DNA of 64,000 nt from Microbacterium testaceum (GCF_029761935.1 NZ_CP121699.1:186001-250000), one strand, 5' to 3'. Counted from the stretch's first letter, positions 18,701 through 26,151 are shown. Notes: a model not told the origin generated them from the letters alone. Numbers and translations are program-made.

Positions 18701-19344
18701 CTGCAGGCATCGGTGTCGGAATTGGTGTGACCGCAGGGATCCTTGCCCTCGGGCTCTGCACCGGGGTGACCGGGGGCGGATGCCTCATCGCAGCAGCGGT
18801 AGTAGCCGGGGGACTTGGCGGGGCTGCTGGAGCCGCAACGACGTACGGCCTGAGCAATAGTTCTCCGACCGTGGAAGGCCTCGCCAGAGCCACTAACGAG
18901 GGACTCCTAGGCGGGGCCATCGGCGGAGCTCTCGGGCGTGGCCTAGAGATACTGGTTCCCCGTATCCCCATTGTCGCACCGTTGGGCACCACTACGCAGA
19001 AGGGGATCGGGAGCAATCGTGCGAGTGAGATCTCTCCCGGGAGCCCCTCTGCCGAGGCCACGGCCGCGGCGGCGGCCGCGGCGAAAATTGCAAACGGGCA
19101 CGGTTTTACGAAGCACGTAATCGACGGAGGCGAGTTCCCGACGGTGACCACCCAAGCCCAATACGCCGATCTGATCCGTGATGTCATCGTGACGGGCGAG
19201 AAGCGCGCACTACCGCGGGGGCGGACTGCTTACTGGAAGGATGGAACATTCGTGGCCGTCGACCCGAATAACATCGATGGTGGAACTGCGTTTCGACCCC
19301 GGTCGGGGTATCAATACTTCGTAGATCTGAAGGGTGTTGAATGA
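12748..19344 (+). CDS. secreted Rhs/YD-repeat polymorphic toxin
   Basis: 2198 residues. The order is signal peptide (about 1-27), a beta-rich region, an amidase-3-like but degenerate domain (about 234-425), a DUF6531-type entry (FSTGNLVETEHLF, about 455), more than 40 YD repeats (about 565-1720), and an Rhs core ending SLNGYAYVEGNPVTSRDLLG (about 1880-1900). A Gly/Ala-rich membrane-like stretch follows (about 1981-2036), then an 85-residue tip with KH (2122-2123), GRTAYW and DGGTAFRP (2177-2184). Rhs shells enclose a C-terminal toxin used against neighbours; the tip resembles BECR-type RNases, which is inference. Coupled to the surface-protein gene upstream and to a probable immunity gene downstream (ATGA). 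Confidence 0.88.
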   Translation: MSTMVRSACAAVLVAALVVTGGSVHAVERPVTRPADVQQQILDRVRAAAAPTARVSAPAVDEGTSAEATLEPGEGAVLDADAAGVRAEFSGHEVDEKLAVRAVALDDGAAVSAASETGGVVAAPPVEIRAHTEAGDDVTQFPASYTLEKDDSSGIEVAKNVRPGVSLQLDVDPDSLTRSGVDLDSLRVVTRENPGDPWTQLPSYYDADARVVRAESEHLSQFVVIGTPVQTTPVPRIVLDPDDDAGWANSPGPRITELPLNVRLADQMAGMFRERCAADVTLTRGADQRFVSAQTRRSIAASHNPDVTLTVAFGTNQGTAWGNTRNGGTQLFARGGDSDALRDSLMSEMRAYTGRPGRVKPPTADFPREEYQGLPGAVVHMEALYMDHNFDRPVIDNGWDSIANGAFTGVGKYLESKGFSCTNPITGGWPARPSAAELSRWYQLGYRNWQHYGADPVSFSTGNLVETEHLFSLPGAGGASTDVSLVYNAQDGRLGRVGAGWNFALGDHAQRFDDHSVMVVRGDGASIMFEPDGTGGYVDPRGEGLHLIEAGCGILRMSSRAGETWDFDAADQDGIGEMTRAVDAAGRATTLTYGTPSRTQQFVPLTAIVDASGQRVRVDSDDAGRITAFSLPDGRAWSLGYDGNGDLTRITSPDGGAKTFAYDGSHRIVTMTDALGATYLRNAYDDAGRVVRQWDAAGNERHFAYEAGQTTYTDQEGRIHTYAFDSRSRITKITDPAGGEQSWTYDDENNVTAFTDAAGRTTSYAYDAAGNVTGVTDAAGNTTAYTYTPKGTVASRTDALGRVTSYGYNDRGALTKTVQADGSVITHDVDGSGNVVRTTLPSGAAYAFEVDGRGNRVASTDPLGRTTRFAYDDGNRLIASTDPLGRVTRYAWDARDKLTAVTDALGRVSRFAYDLNGNLTSATDPAGNATRYTWDALFRIVSATDATGGTTSYTYDKEDGLTGTTDAAGRQTRFALDVLARPVETIDPAGRSWKQSFDASGVPVTQADPRGAESKNEVDALGRVTSTKGPTGVVQSTAYDAVGRVSSVADGAGNTTTYEYDALDHVTSVVDPTGRRAGYTYNADGQVVGTTDRLGNTTLYERDAAGQLAKITDADGTTAYAYDAAGQLVSVTDPTGRTRTFAYDATGQVTESTDAAGNTTRYEHDVLGNVVAVTDPDGSVTRATWDVAGRRTSVTNALGESTTFTYDTAGQLTSTSDALGHASAYTYEEHGQLATVTDPTGGVTRYAYDELGVLAAVTDARGNQSAYENNALGQPVTVTDPAGGRTRYEYDRRGMTSRVVAPSGAAVSYGYDARGDRTEQASVSDVVRFEYDAEQRLIAASNAHGTTGWTYTPTGQMASQIDQQGRELSYAYDRAGALTQLTVPGGQKIDYERDAAGRVLRMSSPWGSAVYGYDKTGNLTGIDRSNGVTTRYGYDAARQVTAITSTTPPPASPVAGPAVPGAVRTQGLCPVVTNENAPGLRASTVDKPGCSTVSSYLGHRSLPSDTGSLPQGATLSLGYGYDAAGNVTEATRTAAAPTSALPGGVAPAGALPGSSDPSVTVLDKLTTKYAYDNSNRLALSTRSTGGADEYAYDEVGNRTGWSHSAATSSSGVLDPVLMVDASGRSDPRPPASVASGSVKATDTSFQQTQEFNNLNQLVSATGGPAGAQTYGYDADGHRTLVTGGGFDATYRWNELGQLTGYTDSSGSTRFDYDALSRRVSTTTDSAHGSVHTSTVWNGLQPVQDVSDVAGTTTLVRDVAGELLLEGRTSGATTWDLLDRLGSAIAQVGDTRLGSSLNNSVQSARDALTDRTSRITQVSGGSDWGVSSFSTSGWNASVGHSGERADPVAGLSLFYSRGYDSRSGSWLSQDSWEGVLESPTSLNGYAYVEGNPVTSRDLLGYRPLGRYDWADGNSVRPRFTAPGVWPNSGARTQPSSYGPSKTFTGYPLKPKVVTPKATSQPTARHEDWWNPFSWSGETWGSVGAVAAGIGVGIGVTAGILALGLCTGVTGGGCLIAAAVVAGGLGGAAGAATTYGLSNSSPTVEGLARATNEGLLGGAIGGALGRGLEILVPRIPIVAPLGTTTQKGIGSNRASEISPGSPSAEATAAAAAAAKIANGHGFTKHVIDGGEFPTVTTQAQYADLIRDVIVTGEKRALPRGRTAYWKDGTFVAVDPNNIDGGTAFRPRSGYQYFVDLKGVE

Positions 19345-19880
19345 TGAACGTCGAATATGCCTTCGCCGGGAGGGAAAGCGGAACTCAGATCAGGCCTGCC
19401 TGCGTCGTGATGAGCGTTACGGAAGACGACGCCTCGATATGGCTTTCATGCTTTCGTGAAGCTATTCAATCCCTGGGTGTCGGCTCCCCTCTCGAGGACA
19501 AGGTGGGGGCCTCAAGAGCTGAGCTCGACCGTGGGACGCAGTTTCTGCTGAATTACCCCAGGATTCGAGGAAAGAAAGCGATTCGCCATATTCTTTTGAA
19601 CGCTTTTGCCCTCAGTTCGACTGAAGAGAAGTTCGTCCAACAGAACCTCCGCGCCACGGCTCGATTTATCGGAATTCTCTCCGTTGATACCAGTGCTCCG
19701 CTGCTATTGACGACCTTGAACACGCTCCAGGCGACTCTGTCATGCGCGCATGAGATGGTGGCATACTTGTGGCCTCAAGAGGTGCGCACAATCACGGGCT
19801 ACGACCCGCCGGAAATAAGTCAGTTCATTTCCTCTTTAACTCGATGTCGTGACATCGGGCTGCTCATGAGTGGGGGCTGA
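19341..19880 (+). CDS. probable immunity protein of the Rhs toxin
   Basis: 179 residues, mostly helical in appearance, soluble, with no signal peptide. No family is recognised. The evidence is position and composition. Its ATG overlaps the Rhs stop in ATGA, the place and coupling expected for the cognate immunity gene. Its GC is far below the genome: line 19561-19620 is 45% and 19801-19860 is 50%, against 70% in the YD repeats at 15001-15060. A second start ATG at 19344 is equally possible. It would neutralise the toxin in the cytoplasm of the producing cell. Confidence 0.65.
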   Translation: MMNVEYAFAGRESGTQIRPACVVMSVTEDDASIWLSCFREAIQSLGVGSPLEDKVGASRAELDRGTQFLLNYPRIRGKKAIRHILLNAFALSSTEEKFVQQNLRATARFIGILSVDTSAPLLLTTLNTLQATLSCAHEMVAYLWPQEVRTITGYDPPEISQFISSLTRCRDIGLLMSGG

Positions 19881-20073
19881 CGTTGCACCTTACGGGCGAC
19901 GGCGCCACTTTTCTATCGGTGAAGCCCGAGCGGGCCGCAAGATCGGCGTCACGGACGGTGAATGCCACTCGCCCGATGAAGCGTTTGATCGCGTCTCGGA
20001 CGGCTGGTCATCTTGAACGGGCCGCAGGGATTGGCTCAGGCGGGCTCGATGGCAGGCTTCACGCAGGAGTTGA
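19881..20073. other. gap without a gene after the immunity gene
   Basis: No coding frame with family resemblance and no clear repeat is visible here. It separates the low-GC immunity gene from a truncated acetyltransferase and may be debris from cassette exchange. Confidence 0.4.
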
Positions 20074-20451
20074 CAGCATCCTTGCCTGAAAAACCTCGCA
20101 GCGGCATTCTCCGCCCTCGCCGCCGCAGCACCTGAGCATGATCTCGACGAGGCGTTCGCCGAGATCGACCACGGGCTGGTGTTCGGCACATTCATGAACG
20201 GCCGACTCGCCGCCGCGGCCAACAAGTACCCCTGGAGCGGCACACGGCCGGCCGATCTCGGCGTCATCACGCTGCCCGAGTTCCGCGGGCGGGGGCTCGC
20301 CCGCGCCACCGTCCTGGCGATGGCTGCCGACGCGCTCGAAGGCGGCTACGAACCGCAGTACGGATGCCGGCTCAACAATGCGCCGTCGGTGGTACCGGCC
20401 TCGGCATCCGGGTTCCGCCGCTTCGGGGAGTGGGCCGTCATCGACGACTGA
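20074..20451 (+). pseudogene. GNAT acetyltransferase remnant, N-terminus missing
   Basis: The frame is open from 20074 without a suitable start and encodes the C-terminal part of a GNAT-fold enzyme: DLGVITLPEFRGRGLARAT (acetyl-CoA binding motif A, RGRGLA), then CRLNNAPSVVPASASGFRRF near the end. The upstream part reads through Ala-rich sequence to a TGA at 20071 and lacks the first strands of the fold. A short product from ATG 20179 is possible but would lack most of the domain. High GC returns here, so it is chromosomal background truncated beside the toxin cassette. Confidence 0.65.
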
Positions 20452-20529
20452 CGCCGTGGCGGGGCTCGCGATGAGGACCGGTGGCTTCAAAAGGCCCAGC
20501 CGTCGCGTCGGCCGGTCACCTCGTTAGCG

Positions 20530-22968
20530 TCAGTCCTCCCGCACGACCTCGCCGGGCTCCTTGTCGGGCCGCAGCCCACGCCACCGCGCCTGCCGCAGAA
20601 TCCCGCCGGGGGTGAACTCGGCGAACTCGACCTCGGCGACGAGCTCGGGCCGCACCCACAGCGCATCGCGCGCATCGGCCGGCGGAACGCCCACGAACGG
20701 ATCGGCATCGACGCGCAGCGGTTCGAGCAGCTCGGTCAATCGCGCGAGGGTCTGCTCGCCGAAGCCCGAGCCCACCCGGCCCGCGTACTGCAAGCCGTCG
20801 GCGGTGGGCACCCCCACGAGCAGCGAGCCGATGGTCCCCGACCGACTGCCCTTCCCCGGACGGATGCCGCCGATCACGACCTCCTGCGTCCGCGAGTGCT
20901 TCACCTTGAGCCACTGCTCCGAACGCACCCCGCGGCGATACGTCGAAGTCGGGTCTTTCACGACGACCCCCTCGAGCCCGAACCGGCCGCTCGTCGACAC
21001 CGCGGCATCCACGTCATCGAAGACGGGCGGCACGACGACCGGACTCCCGGCGCCGGCGGTGAGTTCTTCGAGCACGTGCCGCCGTTTCGAGAGAGGGAGG
21101 GATGCCACATCCCGGCCCGCCACCGAGAGCACGTCGAACAGGTACAGGTGCACGGGCGTGCGTTTCGCCTCACGCTCGACCTCGCGGGGCTGGGCGAGGT
21201 TCATGCGTTTCTGCAGGAGGGGGAAGCTCGGTCGGCCCCTGTCGTCGAGCGCGACGATCTCGCCGTCGAAGACGGCCGGGTCGGGCCCGAGGCCCAGGTC
21301 GACGCTCGTCAGCTCGGGGTAGGCGGCGGTCAGATCGTTGCCGTTCCGCGAGCGCAGGCGCAGTCGCTCACCGTCCCACACGCTCAGCCCCCGGATGCCG
21401 TCCCACTTCATCTCCACCCAGGGAGAGCCCCAGCGGTCGGCGGCGGCGCGGGCGATCCCCGGCGTCGCGGAGGTGGCGAGCATCGGCCGGAGTTCGGCGA
21501 CGGTGGGGGTGTCGATGGGCGAGGGGGCCGTGGCACGGACGGGTTCGGGGGCGGGGGACCCGTGATCGAGAGCCACGACGGGGGCTCCCTCGCTCTGCGG
21601 CGTGCCGTCGGCATCCGTCTTCATCCGGTGCAGCAGCCACTGCGACTTCTCGCCCTGCCCCTCGGTGCGGATCAGCGCGAGGCGCACACGGCCCAGGGGA
21701 CCGTCGTCTTGACCCTCGAGGGTCGCGATCACCTCGTCGTCGCGCCACTTCTCGAGCTCGTACGTGCCGGTGTCCCAGACGGTCATGATGCCCGCGCCGT
21801 ACTCGCCGCGCGGAATTTCGCCGGCGAAGTCGAGGTACTGCAGGGGGTGGTCCTCGGTCATGACGGCGAGGCTGTTCTTCGCGGTCGTCGGGGGCACGCC
21901 CTTAGGGACGGCCCAGCTGACCAGCACGCCATCGCGTTCGAGGCGAAGGTCCCAGTGCAGGCGGCTGGCGTGGTGCTCCTGGATGACGAAGCGGGGGAGG
22001 CCCTCGGGATCGGGCTCGCCGTGAGGCGCGTCAGGCACCGGCTCGGGGGTCTTGCCGGCCGTGCGCTTGGCGATGTACGCGCGCAGGGGTCCGTGCGCTT
22101 CGTCGACCGGAGCCAGCGAATCGTCGGGTCGCTCGAGCACCTCGTGGAACAAGAGGTGCCGCAGGTCGGGGTCGTCGAGTTCGGCCCACGTGCGCGGGGC
22201 GGCGACAAACGGACGCGGGCGCCCGCGCAGGGAGTACGGAGCGATCGTCGTCTTCGAGCCGTTGTTCTGGCTCCAGTCGATGAACACCTTGCCCGGGCGC
22301 GCCGCCTTCGACATCTGGCTCACGACCAGGTCGGGGTGGTCTGCTTCGATAGCGCGGGCGAGTTCTTTCGCGACCGCGCTCGCCGCATCGCTCGACTGGC
22401 GGCCGTCGAGGCGCGCGTACAGATGGATGCCCTTGCTGCCGCTGGTCACCGGGAACGGCTCGAGGCCGATGTCCTGCAGGATCGCGCGCGCCCACCGGGC
22501 GACCTCGGCGCATTCTGCGAGACCGACGCCCGTGCCCGGATCCAGATCGAGCACCAGCCGGTCGGGGTTCTGCCGCTCGCCGTCGGAGGCGAAGCGCCAC
22601 TGCGGCACGTGCAACTCGAGGCTCGCGACCTGCGCGAGGTAGACGAGCGTCGGCAGGTCGTCGACGAGCGGGTAGTCCTTCGCGCCGCTCGAATGATCGA
22701 TCGGGAAGCGCCGCACCCACGCCGGAGCACCGGGCTCGAGGGCCTTGGCGAAGAACGGTTCGCCGGGGTCGGCATCCGTCCCCACTCCGTCGGGCCAGCG
22801 CTTGCGCGTGAGCGGACGATCGGTGACGTGGGGGAGCAGAAGCGGAGCGATGCGCGTGTAGTAGTCGATCACCTCCCCCTTCGTGGTGCCGGTCTCGGGG
22901 TACAGCACCTTGTCGAGGTTCGACAGGCGCAGGCGGCGACCGCCGATGCGCACCGTCTGCTCCGTCAT
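20530..22968 (-). CDS. ligD: ATP-dependent DNA ligase D (polymerase-phosphoesterase-ligase)
   Basis: 812 residues in the mycobacterial order. The primase-like polymerase domain (about 1-290) has LDLDP near residue 139. The 3'-phosphoesterase domain (from about 320) has QEHHASRLHWDLRLE. The ligase domain has Lys521 in KWDG, then VFDGEIVALD, EGVVVKDP and EQWLKVKH. It processes and seals double-strand breaks with Ku in non-homologous end joining. ATG at 22966-22968 matches the family N-terminus RRLRLSNLDKVLYPE; the open frame further upstream is repeat DNA. It is divergent from ku across a 301-bp repeat-filled gap. Confidence 0.95.
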   Translation of the reverse strand: MTEQTVRIGGRRLRLSNLDKVLYPETGTTKGEVIDYYTRIAPLLLPHVTDRPLTRKRWPDGVGTDADPGEPFFAKALEPGAPAWVRRFPIDHSSGAKDYPLVDDLPTLVYLAQVASLELHVPQWRFASDGERQNPDRLVLDLDPGTGVGLAECAEVARWARAILQDIGLEPFPVTSGSKGIHLYARLDGRQSSDAASAVAKELARAIEADHPDLVVSQMSKAARPGKVFIDWSQNNGSKTTIAPYSLRGRPRPFVAAPRTWAELDDPDLRHLLFHEVLERPDDSLAPVDEAHGPLRAYIAKRTAGKTPEPVPDAPHGEPDPEGLPRFVIQEHHASRLHWDLRLERDGVLVSWAVPKGVPPTTAKNSLAVMTEDHPLQYLDFAGEIPRGEYGAGIMTVWDTGTYELEKWRDDEVIATLEGQDDGPLGRVRLALIRTEGQGEKSQWLLHRMKTDADGTPQSEGAPVVALDHGSPAPEPVRATAPSPIDTPTVAELRPMLATSATPGIARAAADRWGSPWVEMKWDGIRGLSVWDGERLRLRSRNGNDLTAAYPELTSVDLGLGPDPAVFDGEIVALDDRGRPSFPLLQKRMNLAQPREVEREAKRTPVHLYLFDVLSVAGRDVASLPLSKRRHVLEELTAGAGSPVVVPPVFDDVDAAVSTSGRFGLEGVVVKDPTSTYRRGVRSEQWLKVKHSRTQEVVIGGIRPGKGSRSGTIGSLLVGVPTADGLQYAGRVGSGFGEQTLARLTELLEPLRVDADPFVGVPPADARDALWVRPELVAEVEFAEFTPGGILRQARWRGLRPDKEPGEVVRED

Positions 22969-23045
22969 CGCCCCAGCGTAGAGCGGAGGGGGCGGCGGAT
23001 GCCGAGGGGGTTGCGGGGGACGCGGCGGCGTCGTGCGATCGCGGA

Positions 23046-23125
23046 CACACCGCAGGAGGCGAGCGGCGGACGGCCGTCGGCGTGGCACGGAGGGGCGGTG
23101 GGACGGCCGAATCTCCTGCACAGTG
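23046..23125. repeat. CACAA/GCAGGA-type inverted pair between ligD and ku
   Basis: CACACCGCAGGAG (23046-23058) is inverted as CTCCTGCACAGTG (23113-23125), 10 of 13 pairs. The string GGCCGAATCTCCTGC at 23105-23119 is close to the arm CCGAATCTCCTGCC at 8680. Confidence 0.6.
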
Positions 23126-23139
23126 CACCGGAGCGGGCG

Positions 23140-23211
23140 GCACAACTCCTGCAGATCGCGACGGATGGCGCGTGGGAGAGGGCCGGAGGGGCGGATCTGC
23201 AGGAGTTGTGC
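23140..23211. repeat. 18-bp perfect inverted repeat between ligD and ku
   Basis: GCACAACTCCTGCAGATC (23140-23157) is exactly complementary to GATCTGCAGGAGTTGTGC (23194-23211), with a 36-nt spacer. It lies 59 bp before the ku start. It could be a regulator site, an RNA hairpin or a mobile palindrome. Confidence 0.8.
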
Positions 23212-23269
23212 ACGGGGAGCGGGCACAACCCTCTCGGCATCCACCGCCTATTCGGTGTTCACTGATCCC

Positions 23270-24127
23270 ATGCGATCGATCTGGAAAGGCGCCCTGACCT
23301 TCGGCCTCGTCAACGTGCCCGTGAAGGTGTACTCCGCGACCGAAGACCATGACGTCTCTCTGCACCAGGTGCACAACGCCGACGGCGGGCGCATCCGATA
23401 CCAGCGCATCTGCGAGATCGACGGCGAGGTCGTGCCATACCAGGACATCGACAAGGCCTACGACGATGGTGAACAAACGGTCGTGCTGACCAAGGATGAT
23501 CTCGCGTCACTGCCGAGCGAACGCAGCCGCGAGATCGAGGTCGTCGAATTCGTGCCCAGCGACCAGGTCGATCTGCTGACCCTCGACAAGGCGTACTACC
23601 TCGAGCCCGACTCGTCGTCGCCCAAGGCCTACGTCCTGTTGCGCAAGACGCTCGAGCAGACCGACCGCACCGCGATCGTCCGCTTCTCGCTGCGTCAGAA
23701 GACGCGGCTCGCGGCCCTCCGCGTCCGCGGGGACGTGCTCGTGCTGCAGACCCTGCTGTGGGCCGACGAGGTGCGCGCGGCGGCGTTCCCCGCGTTGGAC
23801 GAGAGCGTGCGCATCTCGGCGAAGGAGCTCGAGATGTCGGCCTCGCTCGTCGACAGCTTCTCGAAGGACTTCGACCCCGAGGAGTTCACTGACGAGTACC
23901 AGGCCGAGCTGCGCACCCTGATCGACGCGAAGCTCGAGCAAGGCGATGCGCTCGACACCGACGCCACCTTCGGCAAGAAGGAAGAAGAGGACGGCGGTGA
24001 GGTCATCGACCTCATGGAGGCGCTGCGCGCGAGCGTCGAGCGCAGCCGGGCCGCCCGCGCCGATAAGACCGAGGGCGCGCCGAAGAAGAAGGCTCCCGCG
24101 AAGAAGAAGACGTCGAAGGCGTCTTAG
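23270..24127 (+). CDS. ku: DNA end-binding protein Ku
   Basis: 285 residues. The N-terminus MRSIWKGALTFGLVNVPVKV and the core (HQVHNADGGRIRYQRICE, YYLEPD, MSASLVDSFSKDFDPEEFTD) are typical of prokaryotic Ku, a homodimer that threads onto broken DNA ends and recruits LigD. The C-terminus ends in a lysine-rich tail (PKKKAPAKKKTSK), as in other actinobacterial Ku proteins where such tails bind DNA. The frame extends upstream but ATG 23270 matches the family start. Its stop overlaps the stop of the convergent dedA gene by a few bases. Confidence 0.96.
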   Translation: MRSIWKGALTFGLVNVPVKVYSATEDHDVSLHQVHNADGGRIRYQRICEIDGEVVPYQDIDKAYDDGEQTVVLTKDDLASLPSERSREIEVVEFVPSDQVDLLTLDKAYYLEPDSSSPKAYVLLRKTLEQTDRTAIVRFSLRQKTRLAALRVRGDVLVLQTLLWADEVRAAAFPALDESVRISAKELEMSASLVDSFSKDFDPEEFTDEYQAELRTLIDAKLEQGDALDTDATFGKKEEEDGGEVIDLMEALRASVERSRAARADKTEGAPKKKAPAKKKTSKAS

Positions 24128-24873
24128 CGCGTCGGCTGGTCTCCGTCTTCGAGGGTCTTCGGGTCGAGCGTGAGGGCCTCGGCCTCGGCGGGGGTGACGG
24201 CGCCCTCGTGCTTGGCGGCGGCACGCTCGCGGAAGTAGTGGATCGCGATGAAGATCGCGGTACCGGCGACCGCGGCGAGCAGGATCACGTCGATGTACTC
24301 GGTGACGATGTCGCGGATGAAGGGGATGTAGCCGACCGCGTAGCCGAGCATCGTGAGACCGATGCCCCAGATGACCGCACCGATGAGGTTGTACAGCGAG
24401 TACTTCTTCCACGGCATGTGGCCCACGCCCGCCGCGATCGGGGCGAACGTGCGCACGACCGGCACGAAGCGCGCGAGGATCACGGTCAGTCCGCCGAAGC
24501 GCTCGAAGAACGCGTTCGTGCGCTCGACGTTCTTCTTGCTGAAGATGCCGGAGTCTTTGCGCTCGAAGATCGAGGGCCCGGCCTTATGACCGATGAAGTA
24601 CCCGACCTCACCGCCGATGAAGGCGGCGACGCCGATCGCCAGGGCGACCCACCACGCGTTGAGGCCGAACACTCCGTTGGGCGCCGCGGGAGTCGAGTGC
24701 GACAGCAGCCCCGCCATGATCAGCAGGGTGTCACCCGGCAGCAGGAAGCCGATCAGCAGACCGGTCTCGGCGAAGATGATGAAGCACACCACGAGCAGCG
24801 CCCACGGCTGCGAGTTGGTGATGATCGCCGCAGGGTCGAGCCACGGGAGCAGCGAACTGGTGGTGTGGATCAC
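24124..24873 (-). CDS. DedA family membrane protein
   Basis: 249 residues from GTG 24873. The family segments are FAETGLLIGFLLPGDTLLIMAGLL and the downstream GEVGYFIGHKAGP, RFVPVVRTFAPIAAGVGHM. DedA/VTT proteins are envelope proteins linked to lipid flipping and proton-motive-force homeostasis; the substrate here is not known. An in-frame ATG at 24960 would put the start inside the tRNA-Leu gene and adds residues with no family match, so GTG 24873 is preferred. The C-terminal 30 residues are acidic. Tail-to-tail overlap with ku. Confidence 0.85.
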   Translation of the reverse strand: MIHTTSSLLPWLDPAAIITNSQPWALLVVCFIIFAETGLLIGFLLPGDTLLIMAGLLSHSTPAAPNGVFGLNAWWVALAIGVAAFIGGEVGYFIGHKAGPSIFERKDSGIFSKKNVERTNAFFERFGGLTVILARFVPVVRTFAPIAAGVGHMPWKKYSLYNLIGAVIWGIGLTMLGYAVGYIPFIRDIVTEYIDVILLAAVAGTAIFIAIHYFRERAAAKHEGAVTPAEAEALTLDPKTLEDGDQPTR

Positions 24874-24921
24874 ATCGGTCCCGTCGGGTCGGAGAGTCGG
24901 TGCTGAGAACAGCGGATGCCG

Positions 24922-25003
24922 TGCGGAAGGGGGGACTTGAACCCCCACGCCCGAAGGCACAGGAACCTAAATCCTGCGTGTCTACCGATTTCACCACTCC
25001 CGC
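24922..25003 (-). tRNA. tRNA-Leu (anticodon UAG)
   Basis: The minus strand folds into a class II tRNA. The acceptor GCGGGAG pairs with CTTCCGC, with one G-U. The anticodon loop TTTAGGT has anticodon TAG. A long variable arm (TGCCTTCGGGCG) and a T arm GGGGGTTCAAGTCCCCC follow. The 3' CCA is not encoded. Confidence 0.93.
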
Positions 25004-25110
25004 GAGTGTGCTCATTCTAAGCGTGCGGAGCGCGCCCACGATGTGAAGCAGCCGTCAAGCCCACGCCTGTTCCACCCGGTGCGACACGCCGCGGGGGAAT
25101 GCTGGACGAC

Positions 25111-26151
25111 ATGGCATCCGTTCTCCCCTCCATGAAGGCGATCACGTACTCCCAGCCCGGTGGCTCCTCCGTCCTCTCGCTCGAGGACCGTCCGCTGCCC
25201 GAACCCGGCCCCGGAGAGGTGCGCGTGCGCGTGACCGTCTCGGGCGTCAACCCGACGGATTGGAAGGCGCGGGCCACGACCGGGCGGCCCCTTCCCTTCG
25301 ATGAGGTCACCCCGAACCAGGACGGAGCGGGAGTGGTGGATGCCGTCGGCGACGGCGTCGACACCCTGACGGTCGGTCAGCGGGTGTGGGTGTACCTCGC
25401 GGCGCACCAGCGTCCTCTCGGCACGGCGGCCGAGTACACGGTGCTCCCCGCGTCGCGCGCGGTCTCCCTGCCCGACGACGCTCCGTTCGAACTCGGCGCG
25501 AGCCTCGGGGTGCCCGCGATGACCGCCCACCGCGCGCTCACCGTCCACGAGGACGGCCCCTCGCGCCTGGCTCCCGGCGCGCTCGCCGGACGCACCGTCC
25601 TCGTGCAGGGTGGTGCCGGAGCCGTGGGGCATGCGGCGATCCAACTCGCGGCCTGGGCCGGAGCCACCGTCATCGCGACCGTGAGCAGTGACGAGAAGGA
25701 AGCCCTCGCGCGGGCCGCCGGCGCCCACCACGTGCTGCAGTACCCGAGCGACGCGCTGGCCGACGGCATCCGGGAACTCGCCCCGAACGGCGTCGAACAC
25801 ATCGTCGAGGTCGCGATCGCCGACAACGCCGCCCTCGACGTCGAGGTGATCGCCAACCACGGAACGATCGGGTACTACGCCGACAACGGTGGCGACGACT
25901 TCACCGCCCCCGTCCGCGTGAGCTTCGCGAAGAACATCCGCTGGCAGGGACTGCTGCTGTACACGGTGGGGGAGCGGGCGCTGCTCGCCGCCGCCGAGGA
26001 CGTCGCCGCGGCTGTGGCCGACGGCGCTCTGCCGGTGGGGGAGGACGCGGGGCTTCCGCTGACCTTCTTCGACCTGGCCGGCACCGCCGCCGCGCACGAC
26101 GCCGTCGAGCAGGGTGCGCTCGGCAAGGTGCTCATCCGCGTCGCGGAGTGA
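25111..26151 (+). CDS. NADPH:quinone oxidoreductase-like, zinc-free MDR family
   Basis: About 346 residues of the medium-chain dehydrogenase/reductase superfamily, quinone-reductase branch. The GroES-like N-terminal domain has VTVSGVNPTDWKAR and NQDGAGVVDAVGDGV. The Rossmann domain has VLVQGGAGAVGHAAIQLA. The catalytic and structural zinc ligands of true alcohol dehydrogenases are absent. Such enzymes reduce quinones or enones with NADPH. Possible starts are 25099, 25111 and 25132; 25111 has GGGGGA about 13 nt upstream, while 25132 (MKAITYS) best matches the family N-terminus. It stands alone between tRNA-Leu and a palindromic element. Confidence 0.85.
   Translation: MASVLPSMKAITYSQPGGSSVLSLEDRPLPEPGPGEVRVRVTVSGVNPTDWKARATTGRPLPFDEVTPNQDGAGVVDAVGDGVDTLTVGQRVWVYLAAHQRPLGTAAEYTVLPASRAVSLPDDAPFELGASLGVPAMTAHRALTVHEDGPSRLAPGALAGRTVLVQGGAGAVGHAAIQLAAWAGATVIATVSSDEKEALARAAGAHHVLQYPSDALADGIRELAPNGVEHIVEVAIADNAALDVEVIANHGTIGYYADNGGDDFTAPVRVSFAKNIRWQGLLLYTVGERALLAAAEDVAAAVADGALPVGEDAGLPLTFFDLAGTAAAHDAVEQGALGKVLIRVAE

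Noticed and set aside
22969..23244. N-terminal extension of LigD
   Set aside because: It is translated inverted-repeat DNA, rich in Pro and Arg; the family start is at 22968.
24874..24960. Extended N-terminus for DedA from ATG 24960
   Set aside because: It would begin within tRNA-Leu and adds no family-like sequence.
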